Shown here one piece after another: positions 1 to 11,980 of a stretch of 64,000 nucleotides of DNA (the first letter of the stretch is position 1; each line of letters begins with the position of its first letter). The position numbers and the translations under genes were made by a program. The stretch is from Trichuris trichiura (lineage: Eukaryota; Nematoda; Enoplea; Trichinellida; Trichuridae): positions 5,766,001 to 5,830,000 of the forward strand of contig JBAJFE010000026.1 of the NCBI GenBank assembly GCA_037903355.1, given 5' to 3'. Below the pieces are notes generated by a model that searched no databases, was not told the DNA's origin, and was given only the letters and a program-made list of their open reading frames with translations.

Positions 1-1109
1 TGGTTAAACAATTTACCCGCTTACTCCCTCGGAAACTTTTGCTCTATACGGTATCTAGCGAAGTGGCAAGCAGCCTTGGGACAACACTATTACGTTAAAT
101 TCGTACTCGCAAGTCACTTACTGTAGGAAGCCGGACAGCTTGAAAGGCCACAAAATCTGTACTGCGCTGTTTCGGTACAAGTAGTGTTTGGCCCTGACCT
201 CGTAGCCAACAGACCTTCCGTAAAATCAATAGTGCGTTCTTGGATTCCTCCGCCACAAATTGAAGAGCAGCTTGACCAGCTGGACCATTGGCCGGTAGTA
301 CGGCATTCTAAAAGTACAGATAATGATTGCTGATTGTTTTAATGTTTTTGATAGGTAAAGCGTAACCATAGGCACATGGAGAAGTATTGCAGGCCTCCTG
401 CTGATTGATTTCACTTTGATTGCACGCCGTTCCTCCAAAGAGAGGTGGTGCCAGCACTTGTCGTGACCTGTACCGATATCCTCCTCCGCAGGCAGCGCTG
501 CATGGCGTCCAGCTTAGCCAGTCCGGGCTGATAACACAATCTCAAAAAAAAATATGATATATTTCGGTCTGCGCAGTGTCACACTTTTGCTCCTCTTAGG
601 AACATGATCCTTACAGACAAACTATCAATGAATGAGATACGGGGGATTCCGAGAAAGTTATTAGTGTTGACGTAACATAGGAAGAAGGTCCGCTCTTGCA
701 GACGGAAACTTACCTATAGGACAAGGTTCAACAAAGCACCTGTCCTGTTCGCTTATTGACGGTGTGCAAACTACGTCTGGGTTAGTAAGCGATACCATTG
801 TTCGCGTCCAAACACCATAATCACAGGTGGCCGAACAGGGTCCCCAACTGCTCCAAATACACGTAACTAAACAGTGTTATGGTAAAAGGTTTGCCGAGAA
901 AGCAAATGCATAAAAACCAATATCGGCCTCAGAGCTACCTTGTCGGCGTGTTCAAGCAGTAAGCAACTCGTCATGCTTAAAGCATAACACTTCCATTTTC
1001 AATGAGCTCTTAATCGCATTAAGCTAAGAGCAAACAACTGCAAATCTCAGTACATCTCAGTATAATTGGGTGATTCGAAAAAGTAAATGTTGTAAACACA
1101 TAAATGAAG
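1..1109. other. No gene recognised
   Basis: I see no supportable gene in this stretch. A short plus-strand open frame at about 235-333 reads like protein (it contains WIPPPQIEEQLDQL) and ends at a TGA, so it could be a last exon of a gene starting left of the window. No domain or convincing splice site backs this. Confidence 0.3.
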
Positions 1110-2624
1110 TCAGATTTTACCATTTACTAGAGGGGTCTCAGTTTGGTTCGTAACGTCCGATGCTTCAGTGGTGGTGGTGGTTGGAGTGGTTGTCGTCGTA
1201 GTGGTTGGTGTGGTTGTCGTCGTAGTGGTTGGAGTGGTTGTCGTCGTAGTGGTTGGAGTGGTTGTCGTCGTAGTGGTTGGAGTGGTTGTCGTCGTAGTGG
1301 TTGGTGTGGTTGTCGTCGTAGTGGTTGGAGTGGTTGTCGTCGTAGTGGTTGGAGTGGTTGTCGTCGTAGTGGTTGGTGTGGTTGTCGTCGTAGTGGTTGG
1401 AGTGGTTGTCGTCGTAGTGGTTGGAGTGGTTGTCGTCGTAGTGGTTGGAGTGGTTGTCGTCGTAGTTGTTGTCGTCGTAGTGGTTGGTGTGGTTGTCGTC
1501 GTAGTGGTTGGAGTGGTTGTCGTCGTAGTGGTTGGAGTGGTTGTCGTCGTAGTGTTTGGAGTCGTTGTCGTGGCGTTGGCTTGGCGGTACTGGTTCGGCA
1601 GTTCGCCATCTAAAAACGAATTAAGCATAACCTCTGAACTACTAGGAACTCCTGTGCCTAAAGCTGTATTAGCCGGAATAATTTCGAGTGCAGTAAGTTG
1701 GGATGGTGAAGTCGAAGCAGCAGAATCAGTAAAATACATATCAGAAATGGTAGAGGTGGAGTCAGTAATTTCACTCGGCTTTATTTCGTCCTCAGTAGGG
1801 GCAAAAAAATCATACCGTTAAGATTGCTTAGACTTGCACTGGTATTGCTAGGTAACCTGTCATTTAAAGTTGACTCAGTATTTATGGCAATGAAAGTGGC
1901 CTTGACTATATCGAGGTAGGCTGTCTGAGGTGGTTCCAAGGGGAGATGAATCTGCTGTAGCATTAACAAGCGACTTTTTAAGGCCGAGAGTGGTTGTTAC
2001 GTTATATAACTCCATTGGCTTAGTACTGCTGTCATTTGATATATTCACTTCAGCCGTATAATTTCAACTCCAGACCACGCCATATGTTAAACCATTTTCA
2101 GTAGTTGAACCATATTTAGAAGTGACAGTTTGATTCAGCTTAGTAGTGGGATTTACACTTCCTTCAAAAGGAGTAAAATCTTGACTCGAGCTAACGCTAG
2201 ACGTTGAAGCATTTTGAGTAGTTAGACCATATTGAGAAGTGACAGTTTCATCCAAGGTAGAAGTGGCATTTGCCCTTTCATCAGAGCTGTTCCTCAGGTT
2301 TGCCTTACAGTAAGTTACGGGATGCAAAGTGGAACTGGCATTTGAGCCATTAGGATCTACTGAATTCAAACCTGATTCAACTGCTGAATTGCTGATAACG
2401 CCATTTGTTTTATTGACGACAGGGCCGGCGGCGGCTTTGCCATTAGTCAGTCCGTTTTGACCATTGCTGGTCCGTAAAGTATCCTTGTATCGTGCCTTGT
2501 TTGATTCTGATTGTGGAAATCCGCGATCATTGACAGCTTTGGGATAGTCTACAAAGTCAGCAGTTGGCTTCTTGATAGGATCTGGCTTCTTAAACCGCTC
2601 AGAGTGTGCTTGTGCTGATGAATT
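1110..2624 (-). CDS. Mucin-like Thr/Ser/Asn-rich protein, frame broken
   Basis: This minus-strand gene encodes a secreted- or surface-mucin type protein rich in Thr, Ser and Asn. A splice acceptor (CTATAG) precedes an open frame from about 2624 that contains many N-glycosylation sequons and the repeated motif TVTSQYG/TVTSKYG. The C-terminal part has an array of PTTTTTT units and ends NGKI at 1110. The parts do not join in one frame: there is an in-frame TGA at about 2064, a shift near 1890-1910, and a shift at a seven-T run near 1808. Coding character continues after each break, which suggests indels (real or sequencing) in one gene rather than separate genes. The N-terminus is not located; a possible upstream exon lies at 3667-3897. 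Heavily O-glycosylated proteins of this type coat nematode surfaces or are secreted, but no specific function can be assigned. An expressed gene with assembly errors and a young pseudogene are both possible. Confidence 0.5.
1168..1565 (-). repeat. 24-bp tandem repeat encoding PTTTTTT units
   Basis: About sixteen tandem copies of a 24-bp unit (plus strand GTGGTTGGAGTGGTTGTCGT followed by CGTA) fill this interval, with a few truncated units and point variants (GGAGTGG/GGTGTGG). On the minus strand the unit reads as Pro followed by Thr codons, inside the mucin-like gene. The other reading frames through the array give long artefactual open frames (Val-rich, Arg/Gln-rich) that are not genes. Confidence 0.9.
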
Positions 2625-3991
2625 CTATAGTGGATGAGATTCACCTCTTGTATGAACAATAATTGAAAAGTTCAAGTACATGAGTCAGGAAGAATACAAG
2701 AGGGCTGGATGTTCTAGTTTCAAAAGTGGAAATAGAAATTTTTTATGAGGACAGGTTTTAAGTTTTGAACGAGCAGGAACATTGATTAATTGTGTGTGCT
2801 TGAATACTACATTTCGTTGAGAACAAGAATTGGAGTTCAATCCCCAAACTGGCAAAGCAGTTATGTCCCATGGAAAAGCGGCGAAAACTGAGCAGTTCAT
2901 CCTGTTCTTAAAACAATGCTTTCAATATGTTTTCTTATGTTTTACGACCTGATAACTGCGTCTCCTTTCCAACTTCGATGGGTATGCAATGAACCAGAAA
3001 CTAAGCATGTGTGGAATTGAAAATTAAACCAACAAAATTGATTTGTTGCATTATGAACACCAACATTAAAGCTGAAAGTAGAAGTGTAGACTGTTGCGCT
3101 TAATTTGAGCAACACTTGTGAAGAGGTTTCTAAGTTCGCCCTTCTCCATCTGAAACAATAGTTGGAAAAATGGGTGGTTTTGTACCTTCAACTTTTGAAA
3201 ACAACACTTTTATTGTAATCTGCTATTGTAATTTTCCATCGCGTACCAAATCTGAAACCAACGCTGTACATAAACAATATCTATGTCAAAATAGCATTAC
3301 CAAAAGTGCCGTTAAAGGTTTTATTATAGCAAAAGGCCAAATCTTTACGTCTTTCTTATGCTGTCTCACCCAAAAATTTAATGACCCCTAACAATGTCGC
3401 GAAGACAATTTACCTGCTTGCTTTGCCTCATTTACTAGTACCTCTTCGTCTCCTCCAGCCAGGGAATTTTCTAAAATAAGTTGCTCGTTAATAAGTAAAC
3501 AATAACATGATAGCCTAATAAACTTCAAGCCAAAATATACAAGATGTTTAAGAAAATCACTTTGAGTAAACCCACCACGAAAAAGTAAGAAAAGCAGCAA
3601 GGGAACCTGGAAGCAAAACATATCGAAAGCAGATCGGACGAGAGTATGCTGGCTCGTGAAACTGACTCAGTACCTCGGATCGCTAATAATACGGTCACTC
3701 ATGAAAACGGCGTACAAGTCAGTTTCCTTTATCTGGGTCAAACATTTTGGTTTTATGCAAATTTTGAACTCTACACTGAAAGGCTTATTAAGCACATAGC
3801 TATTTAGAGCGCATTTAACCGCCGCAGAATAGTTCTCCGATTGTGATTTGCATAACACAAACGACATGAACGACTTCAATGAGCTGCGAATGGGCATAGC
3901 TCTTCATTGTTTTTTCGCTGAACACCGCGTGCCATATTACAACAAAGTCCACACGACTCCCATGTCGATCAGGAAATGCGTTTAGACTCCG
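2625..3991. other. Mostly non-coding; one weak exon candidate
   Basis: No firm gene. On the minus strand, 3667-3897 is an open frame with protein-like composition (several Cys; ends ...SDPR at an AG|GTACTG donor) that could be an upstream exon of the mucin-like gene. A second minus-strand open frame at 3388-3621 ends at a GCAG|GTAAAT donor. I could not connect them in frame. Confidence 0.25.
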
Positions 3992-5493
3992 TTGATCTGC
4001 TCAGCTACTACCAAACAGCGGGCTGTACTTAATCGGCTGACATGGCGAATGGATCGCCATTTTATCAGGCAGGCCATTCTTGCCACCCAAGGTGAATGGA
4101 GGCTGTTACTTTCCCTGCCATCTCTAACCGCACACCATGAACGGAGGAACCTCCTTCTCCATCCAGTTCGGTCGACGCGATACATTTCCATCGCACCGTT
4201 GAGCGTGCGCTCTTGTTGCAGACTCAAACCTAGGTCGCTCCACCGTGCCCTTGAGCTGCGACTATCGTCAAGTCACCATGAACTTCGTGAGCCGGCTAGC
4301 AGCTTCAGCGCCTAACTCCCTGAAGGTGTTACGGTAATGAGTCATATGCCCACTGCTCATAGCTCACATAACTTTTTCTTGAACCAACGTTTCCTGACCA
4401 TGGCATTGAGTAACTTCAGCTCGCAAGCCGACCTCAATGCTACGGTCCTCCACTTTCTTCAAATCCCACTATGACGTCAGAAAATTTTGGGCCGCAGCTG
4501 AAGAGTCAAGAAAGCCATGTTCAGCAAAAGGATAAAGTACAACAGCTTAAGACGACTACTTCTTGGCATTGCCACGTCTCTTCTCCTACTCTGAACAGTC
4601 TAAGGGAAAACCTTTATTGGCTGGCCACTAAGATGGATTTCCAAGTGCTTAAACTTTCCCTCGTCAGAACCACCATTCGAATCGGCACAGGCCTCAAGGC
4701 TCTCAAACGAGATTATCATGCTACCGCTACATCATTTGTGTTACCTTGGATCGCTAGGATTTAATCATCTCCACGTATGCATCCGAATGATAATGTTTCG
4801 TGTATGATACAACGCTAACTGATGGCATGTTCATTAACAGCATCGCTCAAGGTGGGGCAACCAACTTAAGCAAGCTGCATGTTCATTTTCGTAATAAACA
4901 ATGTATTATAAATGAATGGTTTGTAGTAGCATTTCCGGTAACGTTTTGCTTCATTCCATTAGATAAGGTGGTCTGTTAGTACCTACAAAAAATCATGTCA
5001 CGCTTTCAAACAGATCATTATTCTACAGATAGCAGCTTTGAATGACGGGTGCTTCTATTTCTACGTTTCGGTTGAGCTAAGCGGCAACTGCTTTCGTCTG
5101 TCATTGCCCTGACAGGTTTTGCAACGAACGAATTAGGACAGAATTAGCACCGCATTGTTTTCCCCACTAACGGAGTAAATTTTTGTTGAGCAGCTCGTCA
5201 TACGAATAAAGTTGCGAAAAGAAAACTAAACTCTTCCATGTACACTGGACTAAAGTGTGGCTAAACCTCAGATTTTCCAACAAAGTTCAAAAGAAAAAGA
5301 TAATTTAAAAATACGAATTCCAAATAATTTTGCAGCATAATTTGGCGGTTCCTTGATACAGCGATATTAAAACTCTACAGGCTACATGCAACACACGTTA
5401 ATCGAGCAAGCGAACTTTCTTACTTTCACTATCAACTGTACTTACATATCAACTATAAACTTTTGTAGTCTGTGATTTTCATTGGAATCAAAA
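3992..5493. other. No gene recognised
   Basis: A locally GC-richer stretch (about 3980-4770) carries overlapping open frames of 80-107 codons on both strands. None resembles a known protein and none has clear splice structure. The remainder up to the proteasome gene is featureless to me. Confidence 0.3.
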
Positions 5494-7297
5494 ATGAGTA
5501 CAGTTGCAGGCTCTGGCTATGACATTTCAAGTTCAACTTTTTCTCCAGATGGAAGGCTTTTTCAAGGTTTGTGATAATTCTTATTGTTCAAAAATGCTTC
5601 TCTTTAATGGTACGCATAACAGGCTCGCTCACTTAAATGTAACGCATACAAACTTTGGCCTTTCTAGTGGTACCTGTTTAAACAAAATGCTTTTTAGTTC
5701 AGCCTATGTCGACAGTAAAAGTAAATCACGGCGTACGCTTTCACTAGCGAAGCGTTTTGCCCCATTCCTCCAAATACGAACGTAGACTAACAATAGCTGC
5801 GCTTTATTTTGCGCAAGAAAATTAAAATGCATCCTAAAGGAACCCGAAACTTTTCGTCTACTCGAGAAATATTTTTTTGATGACATCAGACCGGACAGTT
5901 TATTACCTTAGGGTAGTTCCACTTTTACTCACAGACTTATAACAAAAGCGTACTACGGAACTGCCGCTGCCATATACAAAAGGTAAAAAAATAGAAAATG
6001 TGTGAACGGACTGGACAGCTTAGGTTTTTCGTGCTTGGATGACGATGCGATGTTGCTCACCGGCTGTTCGGCCTTTGTTGATGCTGTATAACTTGTACTT
6101 TTAGGACTTTGTTAGGTGTAGCTTTATATTTTCAGTGTGACTTCTTTTTTCCAAATAGTTTTGTCGCTTTCATTTCCCACGATGATTTGTTAGCACGAAC
6201 AGAATTCCGAACATAGGATAGAAGCACTGTTACGATTAGAAAACTGGAACATAGAAACGATATTTTGCGTAGTTTTTTGAGTAACGTCATGTGGTCCTGA
6301 CACTGGAGAAGCTGGAGTGGAAACAAAATTTTTGTAACGATGGGATAACGTAGTCGCAGATCGCTACTACTACATTGCTGCTCATATTGCCAGGTTCGGA
6401 GTACTGCTTGTATAATTAAGAGCCTAGACAGCCGGGGTGTCTGCCTCCACGAGTTGGGATATTGGCCACTGTTAACGGCATGCAGTTGTTTTAGTAAAGC
6501 AAAAACAAAATGTTGTGCAGTTGCTCGGTTGATTTTCTGAGCAAATCTGTTTCTCTTTTTAGTGGAGTACGCCATGAAAGCTGTGGACAGTTCCAATACT
6601 TGTATTGTTATGCGAGGTCAGGATGGAGTAGTCTTTCTTGCGGAAAAAGCTATTGCTACGAAATTGCTAAAGAGCACTACAAACACAAGAATAAGTTCAG
6701 TAGACGAACATATTGGGTTTACATGCAGCGGATTTTACCCTGATTGTCGTGCGTTGCTGGTACATTGTTCGGAAGAGGCGCAAGACTATTATAAGCAGTT
6801 CCGTAAAAAGATTCCTTGCAAGGAACTGGCGGAACATGCAGCAATGTACGTTCATGGTTATACGTTGTATGGGGCCTTTAGGTAGGTGAATTCTTTATGT
6901 TTTCACGTGCGATGAAATCTTAAAGTTTAGACCATTCGGTTGCTTTATTTTTCTGAGCAGCTGGGACAAAGAAAATGGGCCGCAGCTGTACGGTATAGAT
7001 CCGTCCGGTGCCTGCTACGGTTACAAAGCATGGTCAGTAGGGAAAAATCGTTTAGCTGCGAAGGCTGAATTAGAAAAGTTGACTTGTGTTGACAAGCCTG
7101 TACGAGAATTGGCTCGGGAAGCAGTTCGCATAATGTACGGAATACGAGACGAGACTGTTGACAAATATTTCGTGCTAGAGATGAGCTGGGTATCAGAAGA
7201 AACCAACGGGAGACATATGATCGTGCCGAGTGCGTTTTTGAAAGAAGCTGAGATGTGGGCTAAGCGCTTGGCTCAAGAAAGCGACGAATCCGAGTAG
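5494..7297 (+). CDS. PSMA3: Proteasome subunit alpha type-3 (20S core)
   Basis: Complete gene for the alpha-3 (alpha7 in yeast numbering) subunit of the 20S proteasome, a ring component that gates substrate entry to the proteolytic chamber. Exons are 5494-5566, 6563-6881 and 6931-7297; joined they give 252 residues against about 255 in human PSMA3. Exon 1 carries the alpha-subunit N-terminal signature (GYDISSSTFSPDGRLFQ); VEYAMKAV follows directly across the first splice. Exon 2 holds KDGVVF-like and AMYVHGYTLYGA segments, and exon 3 PFGC..., QLYGIDPSG and the ELSWV-like motif near the C-terminus, with an acidic tail (ESDESE). Intron 1 is about 1 kb, intron 2 only 49 bp; both have GT...AG ends. 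The ATG is the only start that produces the conserved N-terminus. No breaks. Confidence 0.95.
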
Positions 7298-8636
7298 TAA
7301 TGTTCCACCAATCACGCGCTTGCAGGTTTTGTGAACTGCGTTATCTTCCCTGTAACCTAATGACTTCTATATACGCGAAGACAGCAGCAGTAAAAGATGA
7401 TAGCAATCGCTGTTGGTGTTGAGGTGCGGTTAAGTTTTCAAAATTCTTACAGACGTCCGTATTGAAAATATAAATGTTTAGGAGGCATTGATTTTAGCCG
7501 TGTATGCACGTCTGTTCAAGAATAGCTGTCCAAAACATGATTGTCCTTGCAAGGCTACGGTTTCTGTCAAAAATAAATGCGGAGTTTTTAAGATGTTGAG
7601 AATTGCAATTTTTTGGGGTTAGTTACGATGTCGAAGCGATACTCACTGTGTGTAATTTGTACTTCGGTGGATTGCATCTTCTGTCTTTTCCATTAGACGC
7701 CTGGTGTACTGTAGGTTCACGTAAAATCAAGTTCCATTAGTCCAAGTAATTTCGTGCACCCTAAAGAAAAGTCGCAGCTGATTTCAAGTCTGTGCTTATG
7801 TCGTTTAAGGTTATTAGGATTAAGAGGTGTTGACTCTAGACTACTCTAGACTCTACTTTTTCCTATTCTGCAATGTGATTACTCGGAATGTCCATCTACT
7901 CTGGTTTAGATTTCCAAACGACCTGATTTCTTCCGTAAGTACTCAACCTGACAGTGGTGGAATAAGCCCCTTTTGGAAGAACTCTCCGCCCTTAGTCGCA
8001 GTATTTTGCTTCTGCTCATAAAATCCTTGTCCAGTGCGTATATTGAATGCCTTCAACAAGAATCATACGTTCCAAACGTCTGAGAACAAGCTGCCTTATT
8101 ATTTTTGACCGAAGCAATCATTCTGACTGGTTCCTTGCGGAAGGATTTAACGAAACGTAACATCACTGATGTGACTTCTTATCGAAAGAAGATCGGCTTA
8201 GTGTTCATTGGCACCAGTAGTATCATTAATAGTATCTTAGCTTATGCCGACTTTGAATGCCAAAACCGTTTGTTCACAACACACTTTGAAGTTGTTTGTA
8301 TATGAAACTACCGTACGAGACCCTTTAACCGGAATGCGCCATAACTAGAACATTTCTTAGCCTTCGCTGTGACGTCACAAAATCTCCCTACTTAACTTCA
8401 TATTACGGTTCTGCTGAAAAACAGTGCCACGCAACCGACTGCAACTGAGTAGTCCAATTGTTCATCTGAAAGCCATGGACACTGACGACGGGATATGCCT
8501 TATCCTGAAAATCGTACTACAATTTTATCTTCATCAGAAAAATCGGCTCAAAGCGACTTTGTCATGAAGCTTATAGAATCAGAAAAATTCTACGACGAAC
8601 ACCGTTGTTAAAGACATAAAAACTCTTAACGAAGTA
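7298..8636. other. Intergenic, no gene recognised
   Basis: Downstream of PSMA3 up to the Tigger element. Only short random open frames. A possible polyadenylation signal AATAAA lies near 7571. Confidence 0.4.
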
Positions 8637-11287
8637 CAGGTGGCCCTCGTTATACGCGAACAATTCGTCCAAGATTTTGAGAATTTTACCGCGTAAAACG
8701 AATTTCGCGTTATATAGGGTACCCTATGAAAAAGGGCTAAATAGCTTGTATTCTAGCTGGGTATTTCGTCCTGTCCCCTTGAATTCCTTCCGGAACGATT
8801 ATCATCATACCTAGTGATCCTTTGAAGCTTGGTACTACGGAATCTAGCTACAAAATAATGACATCAATGAGACTGCGCTTGTCCAATGGGGCCAGTCATC
8901 AGAGTCCAGGCCGTTAGATACAAGAAAGGATGAAAGTAAGATGCTCTTTCTTTAAACGCCTTGGAAACACCTTGCTTTAATGAGCTAAACGATGTACTGG
9001 TGCGCATAACAGGTACAGAGCAGGGGAAATAATAAATACATACACGTATTTAAGCAGGAATAGTGAACACCACACAGAACCCATCTACATAGAACAAAAC
9101 GTCTACGGCAAAAACGTTTGGGGCATTACGAATCAATTTACGCACTTTCTGTAGGTGCGCGCAAATTCCCAGCAGAACGGCCGGTTTTACGGTTTCTTGA
9201 ACTTGTTGGTTGCAGAGCCTCTCGCCTTAAAGTGTTAGACTTCCCAGCTGCCGGAGCTTTATTTAAAAACATTGTTATAGGGAGCTGTATCTGCCTTTTC
9301 TTCGCTTCATCGAATAAATCTTGCAGCGGCTTCAACGTATCCGTTATTCCTCGTGTAAGCATAATGCCACGTTCCATAGACGGATCGTATTCAACAATCA
9401 TATCCTTCAGGACCTGCGCTTGCTGGAAAATACTGGCAAGCTTTTGCAGCGTCCAATCCGAGGGTGTTTGAGCTTCTGTATCTTCCATAACGTCGTCGTC
9501 ACTGCCCTTAGGTGACTGCATCAGTTCCTCGAGTTCCTCGTTGGTGAACGGTTCTCCACAATCTTCTATGTGCTCCCTGATATCATCTTCTATCATGTCA
9601 GAGAAACCCTCACCTCCCAACTCCTTGGCAATATTCACTATGTCCATGACTTCCTCATCGATAGCACCTAAGTCGTCGCATTTACTGACTGCGTCTCTCC
9701 ACAACCGCTTCCAGCAACCACTGACTGTTCTAGGCTTTATCTCGTGTACTGCCTCCGCAATGTGGGCGATAGCGTCTGCAATTGAGAAACGTTTCCACAG
9801 GCTGGTTAGATCGCAATCAGGATTAGCGTGGAGGGTATCACGAAGCTTCCCAAATACGAGATGAGTATAAGTAGCCTTAATGCATTTTATGACGCCCTGA
9901 TCCAGTGGCTGTAGTAGTGATGTCGAGTTAGCGGGCAAAATTTCACCTCGACGTTCTCATTAGCAAAGCAAAGGGATTGCGGGTGACCAGGAGCATTATC
10001 AATTACGAGGAGGACCTTGAAAGCCATCCCCTTGCTTTCCAGGTACTTTTTCGCTTCAGGAATGAAGCACTGGTTAAACCACTCCGTAAAAGGGTAACCG
10101 TCATCCACGCTTTCTTGTTGTGCTGCCAGAAGACCGGTAGGCAGTCCTTGTTCTTGTTTCTGAGCGGCCGAGGGTTACGAGTCCGGTAGACAACGCCAGG
10201 CTTTATCACGTGCCCTGCAGCGTTGCCACAGAGCACAAGAGTGAGTCGATCTTTCAGTGGCTTGAATCCCGGAGGCTTGCTTTGCGCTCTTGTGGATGTA
10301 CGTGCGCTTTGGCATTTGCTTCCAGAATAATGCTGTCTCGTCACAATTGAAGATTTGTTCTGGGAGATAACCTTTTTGGTCCACCATCTCTTTAAATTCC
10401 TTCGGGAACGTCGAGGCAGCTACGAAATCAGCCGATGCCGCTTTCCCCAGTGATCTTTAAGTTCTTGAGGTTGAAGCGCTTCACGTATTTTGCCAGCCAT
10501 CCTTTGCTAGCAGTAAACCTTTTTCTCTCGTTCTCTGCAACCACGCCAGAGAAGTGCTCATATAAGCTCAGCGCTTTCTCCCGAATAACTTTCCCGTCGA
10601 CAGGGACATTCTTCTGCGACATGTCCTCTATCCAAATGCTTAGCGCTTTTTCGGCCTTCACGAGGACTTTGTTGCGAACTACAACAGCTCTTTTCGCCAG
10701 TGAAGGGTCGGGATGCACGCTTGCTCGAATGTCAGCTTCCTTCTGTTTTATCGTACGAATGGTGGATTCATTCTTCCAATCCTGCGGCCCACTTCGGTAA
10801 ATGACAATCCGCTTTTCAAAAGATCTAGGACTTCTACTTTCTCATGAAGAGTAAGGACGCTACGTTGTTTCTTAGCCCTAGAGGAACCGCTCTGTTCACT
10901 TAGTTGCCTTCTGTCAGCCATCCTTCCTATGCGACACCAGTTAAACGACGCGAAAGTTCAGACTCACCAGGCTGGAGGGAAACTGATGTTCGCGCACGGC
11001 GAATGAAATCGACAACGCGCACGAAGCAATAATGAACAATCAGAAAAATGACAAGGCCTCATTAGCACTGTGCACGGTTAGAGAGCATTGTAGGAAGAAA
11101 AAGTCTTTCGCGCCCGGGAAGACGATCACGCTGTTGCTCAAGCAGGCAACGACATTGCTGCAATTATAATGCTAGCCAGCGATGCGCGTGTTTTTGCAAA
11201 AAAGATGACATCACTATTTCACGCCCGGACGAACCGCGTTGTATAGAATCCGCGGATAAAAAGTTCGCGTATAACAAGGGCCACCTG
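8637..11287 (-). mobile_element. Full-length pogo/Tigger-type DNA transposon
   Basis: The element is bounded by terminal inverted repeats beginning CAGGTGGCCCT at 8637 and ending GGGCCACCTG at 11287, about 25 bp long with few mismatches. Both ends are flanked by TA (8635-8636 and 11288-11289), the target duplication expected for the Tc1/mariner/pogo superfamily. The 2.65 kb length and the Tigger-like transposase on the minus strand fit an originally autonomous Tigger. A deleted second copy lies at 41.0-42.4 kb and aligns closely, so this family has been active more than once here. Frameshifts in the transposase make this copy non-autonomous. Confidence 0.92.
9138..10921 (-). pseudogene. Tigger transposase (CENP-B-like HTH + DDE), frameshifted
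   Basis: Reading right to left: a start at 10921 leads into a helix-turn-helix region (LTLHEKVEVLDLLKSG, then NESTIRTIKQKEA), a CENP-B-type second DNA-binding domain (GWLAKYVKRFNLKNLKI), and the DDE catalytic domain. All three catalytic Asp motifs are visible: NCDETALFW (about 10340), VIDNAPGHP (about 9990) and LLQPLDQGVIK (about 9900). The C-terminal 200 residues form one open frame to 9138. At least five single-base shifts separate the blocks (near 10770, 10430, 10285, 10095 and 9935), so no functional protein can be made from this copy. Similarity to Tigger/jerky family proteins is strong. The surrounding terminal repeats confirm the assignment. Confidence 0.92.
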
Positions 11288-11289
11288 TA

Positions 11290-11980
11290 TTTTGAAATAC
11301 TGCTAACCACAACGCACTCTCATCCTTAGAGCGCCGACCTGCAATCAATAAAAAGTAGCTTAAGGTCAGAAGTACTGCGCACAAAATTACCACCATGCCA
11401 GGTTCAGGGTGCATATGAATCGTCAAACGTGTTTCGTGTTTACATTTGAGACCCAACACCATTTTGCAATAGGTAAAAAGTCCGGAACATGACTGATCCC
11501 GAACACTCCGGATAATAGATTTCATACTGTACTTGCGAAAACGTTAGATCGCAAGGACAGACAGCCAAAGGTAAAAGCGGTTTTTAATATGACGACGATG
11601 CATGTCTCTGTTGAGCCTCTAACGCTGACTACAGAGAAGTTGTGAAGTCTTCACATTGCTGGAATTGGATGCATAGCTGCTGCTTTACCGATACATGATT
11701 ATCCACTCGCCGTCCTTCGGTTTGTTCATTAATGGTAATGAACGCTTTTATAAGCAAAAGGTTGGGAAAAAATGAGCGTAGAGGAGCTCAATTGCAGAAG
11801 CATTAAGGGCGGGTGGTGGCTTCCCATTGCTAAGAAAGCAAATTAATCGATTTGAGCAGGACAAAACCCAGTACCATCACTAATGCAAACGTAACTTTGC
11901 ATTATCCCAATAACAAGAAACATTCTAAGCATAAAATCTGCAGCAGTAACGATGTTCAGTCATTTCATATCCTTGGAGAA
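11290..11980. other. Intergenic, no gene recognised
   Basis: Between the Tigger element and the 3' end of metaxin-2 only short open frames without recognisable features are present. Confidence 0.4.

Noticed and set aside
1127..1821. Long open frames on both strands through the 24-bp array (Val-rich, Arg-Gln-Pro-rich, Cys-Arg-rich).
   Set aside because: A 24-bp repeat keeps all frames open; only the Pro-Thr frame continues into non-repetitive, mucin-like sequence on both sides.
6132..6596. 154-codon minus-strand open frame in PSMA3 intron 1, overlapping exon 2 in antisense.
   Set aside because: No recognisable domain or splice structure; its first part is antisense to a conserved exon.
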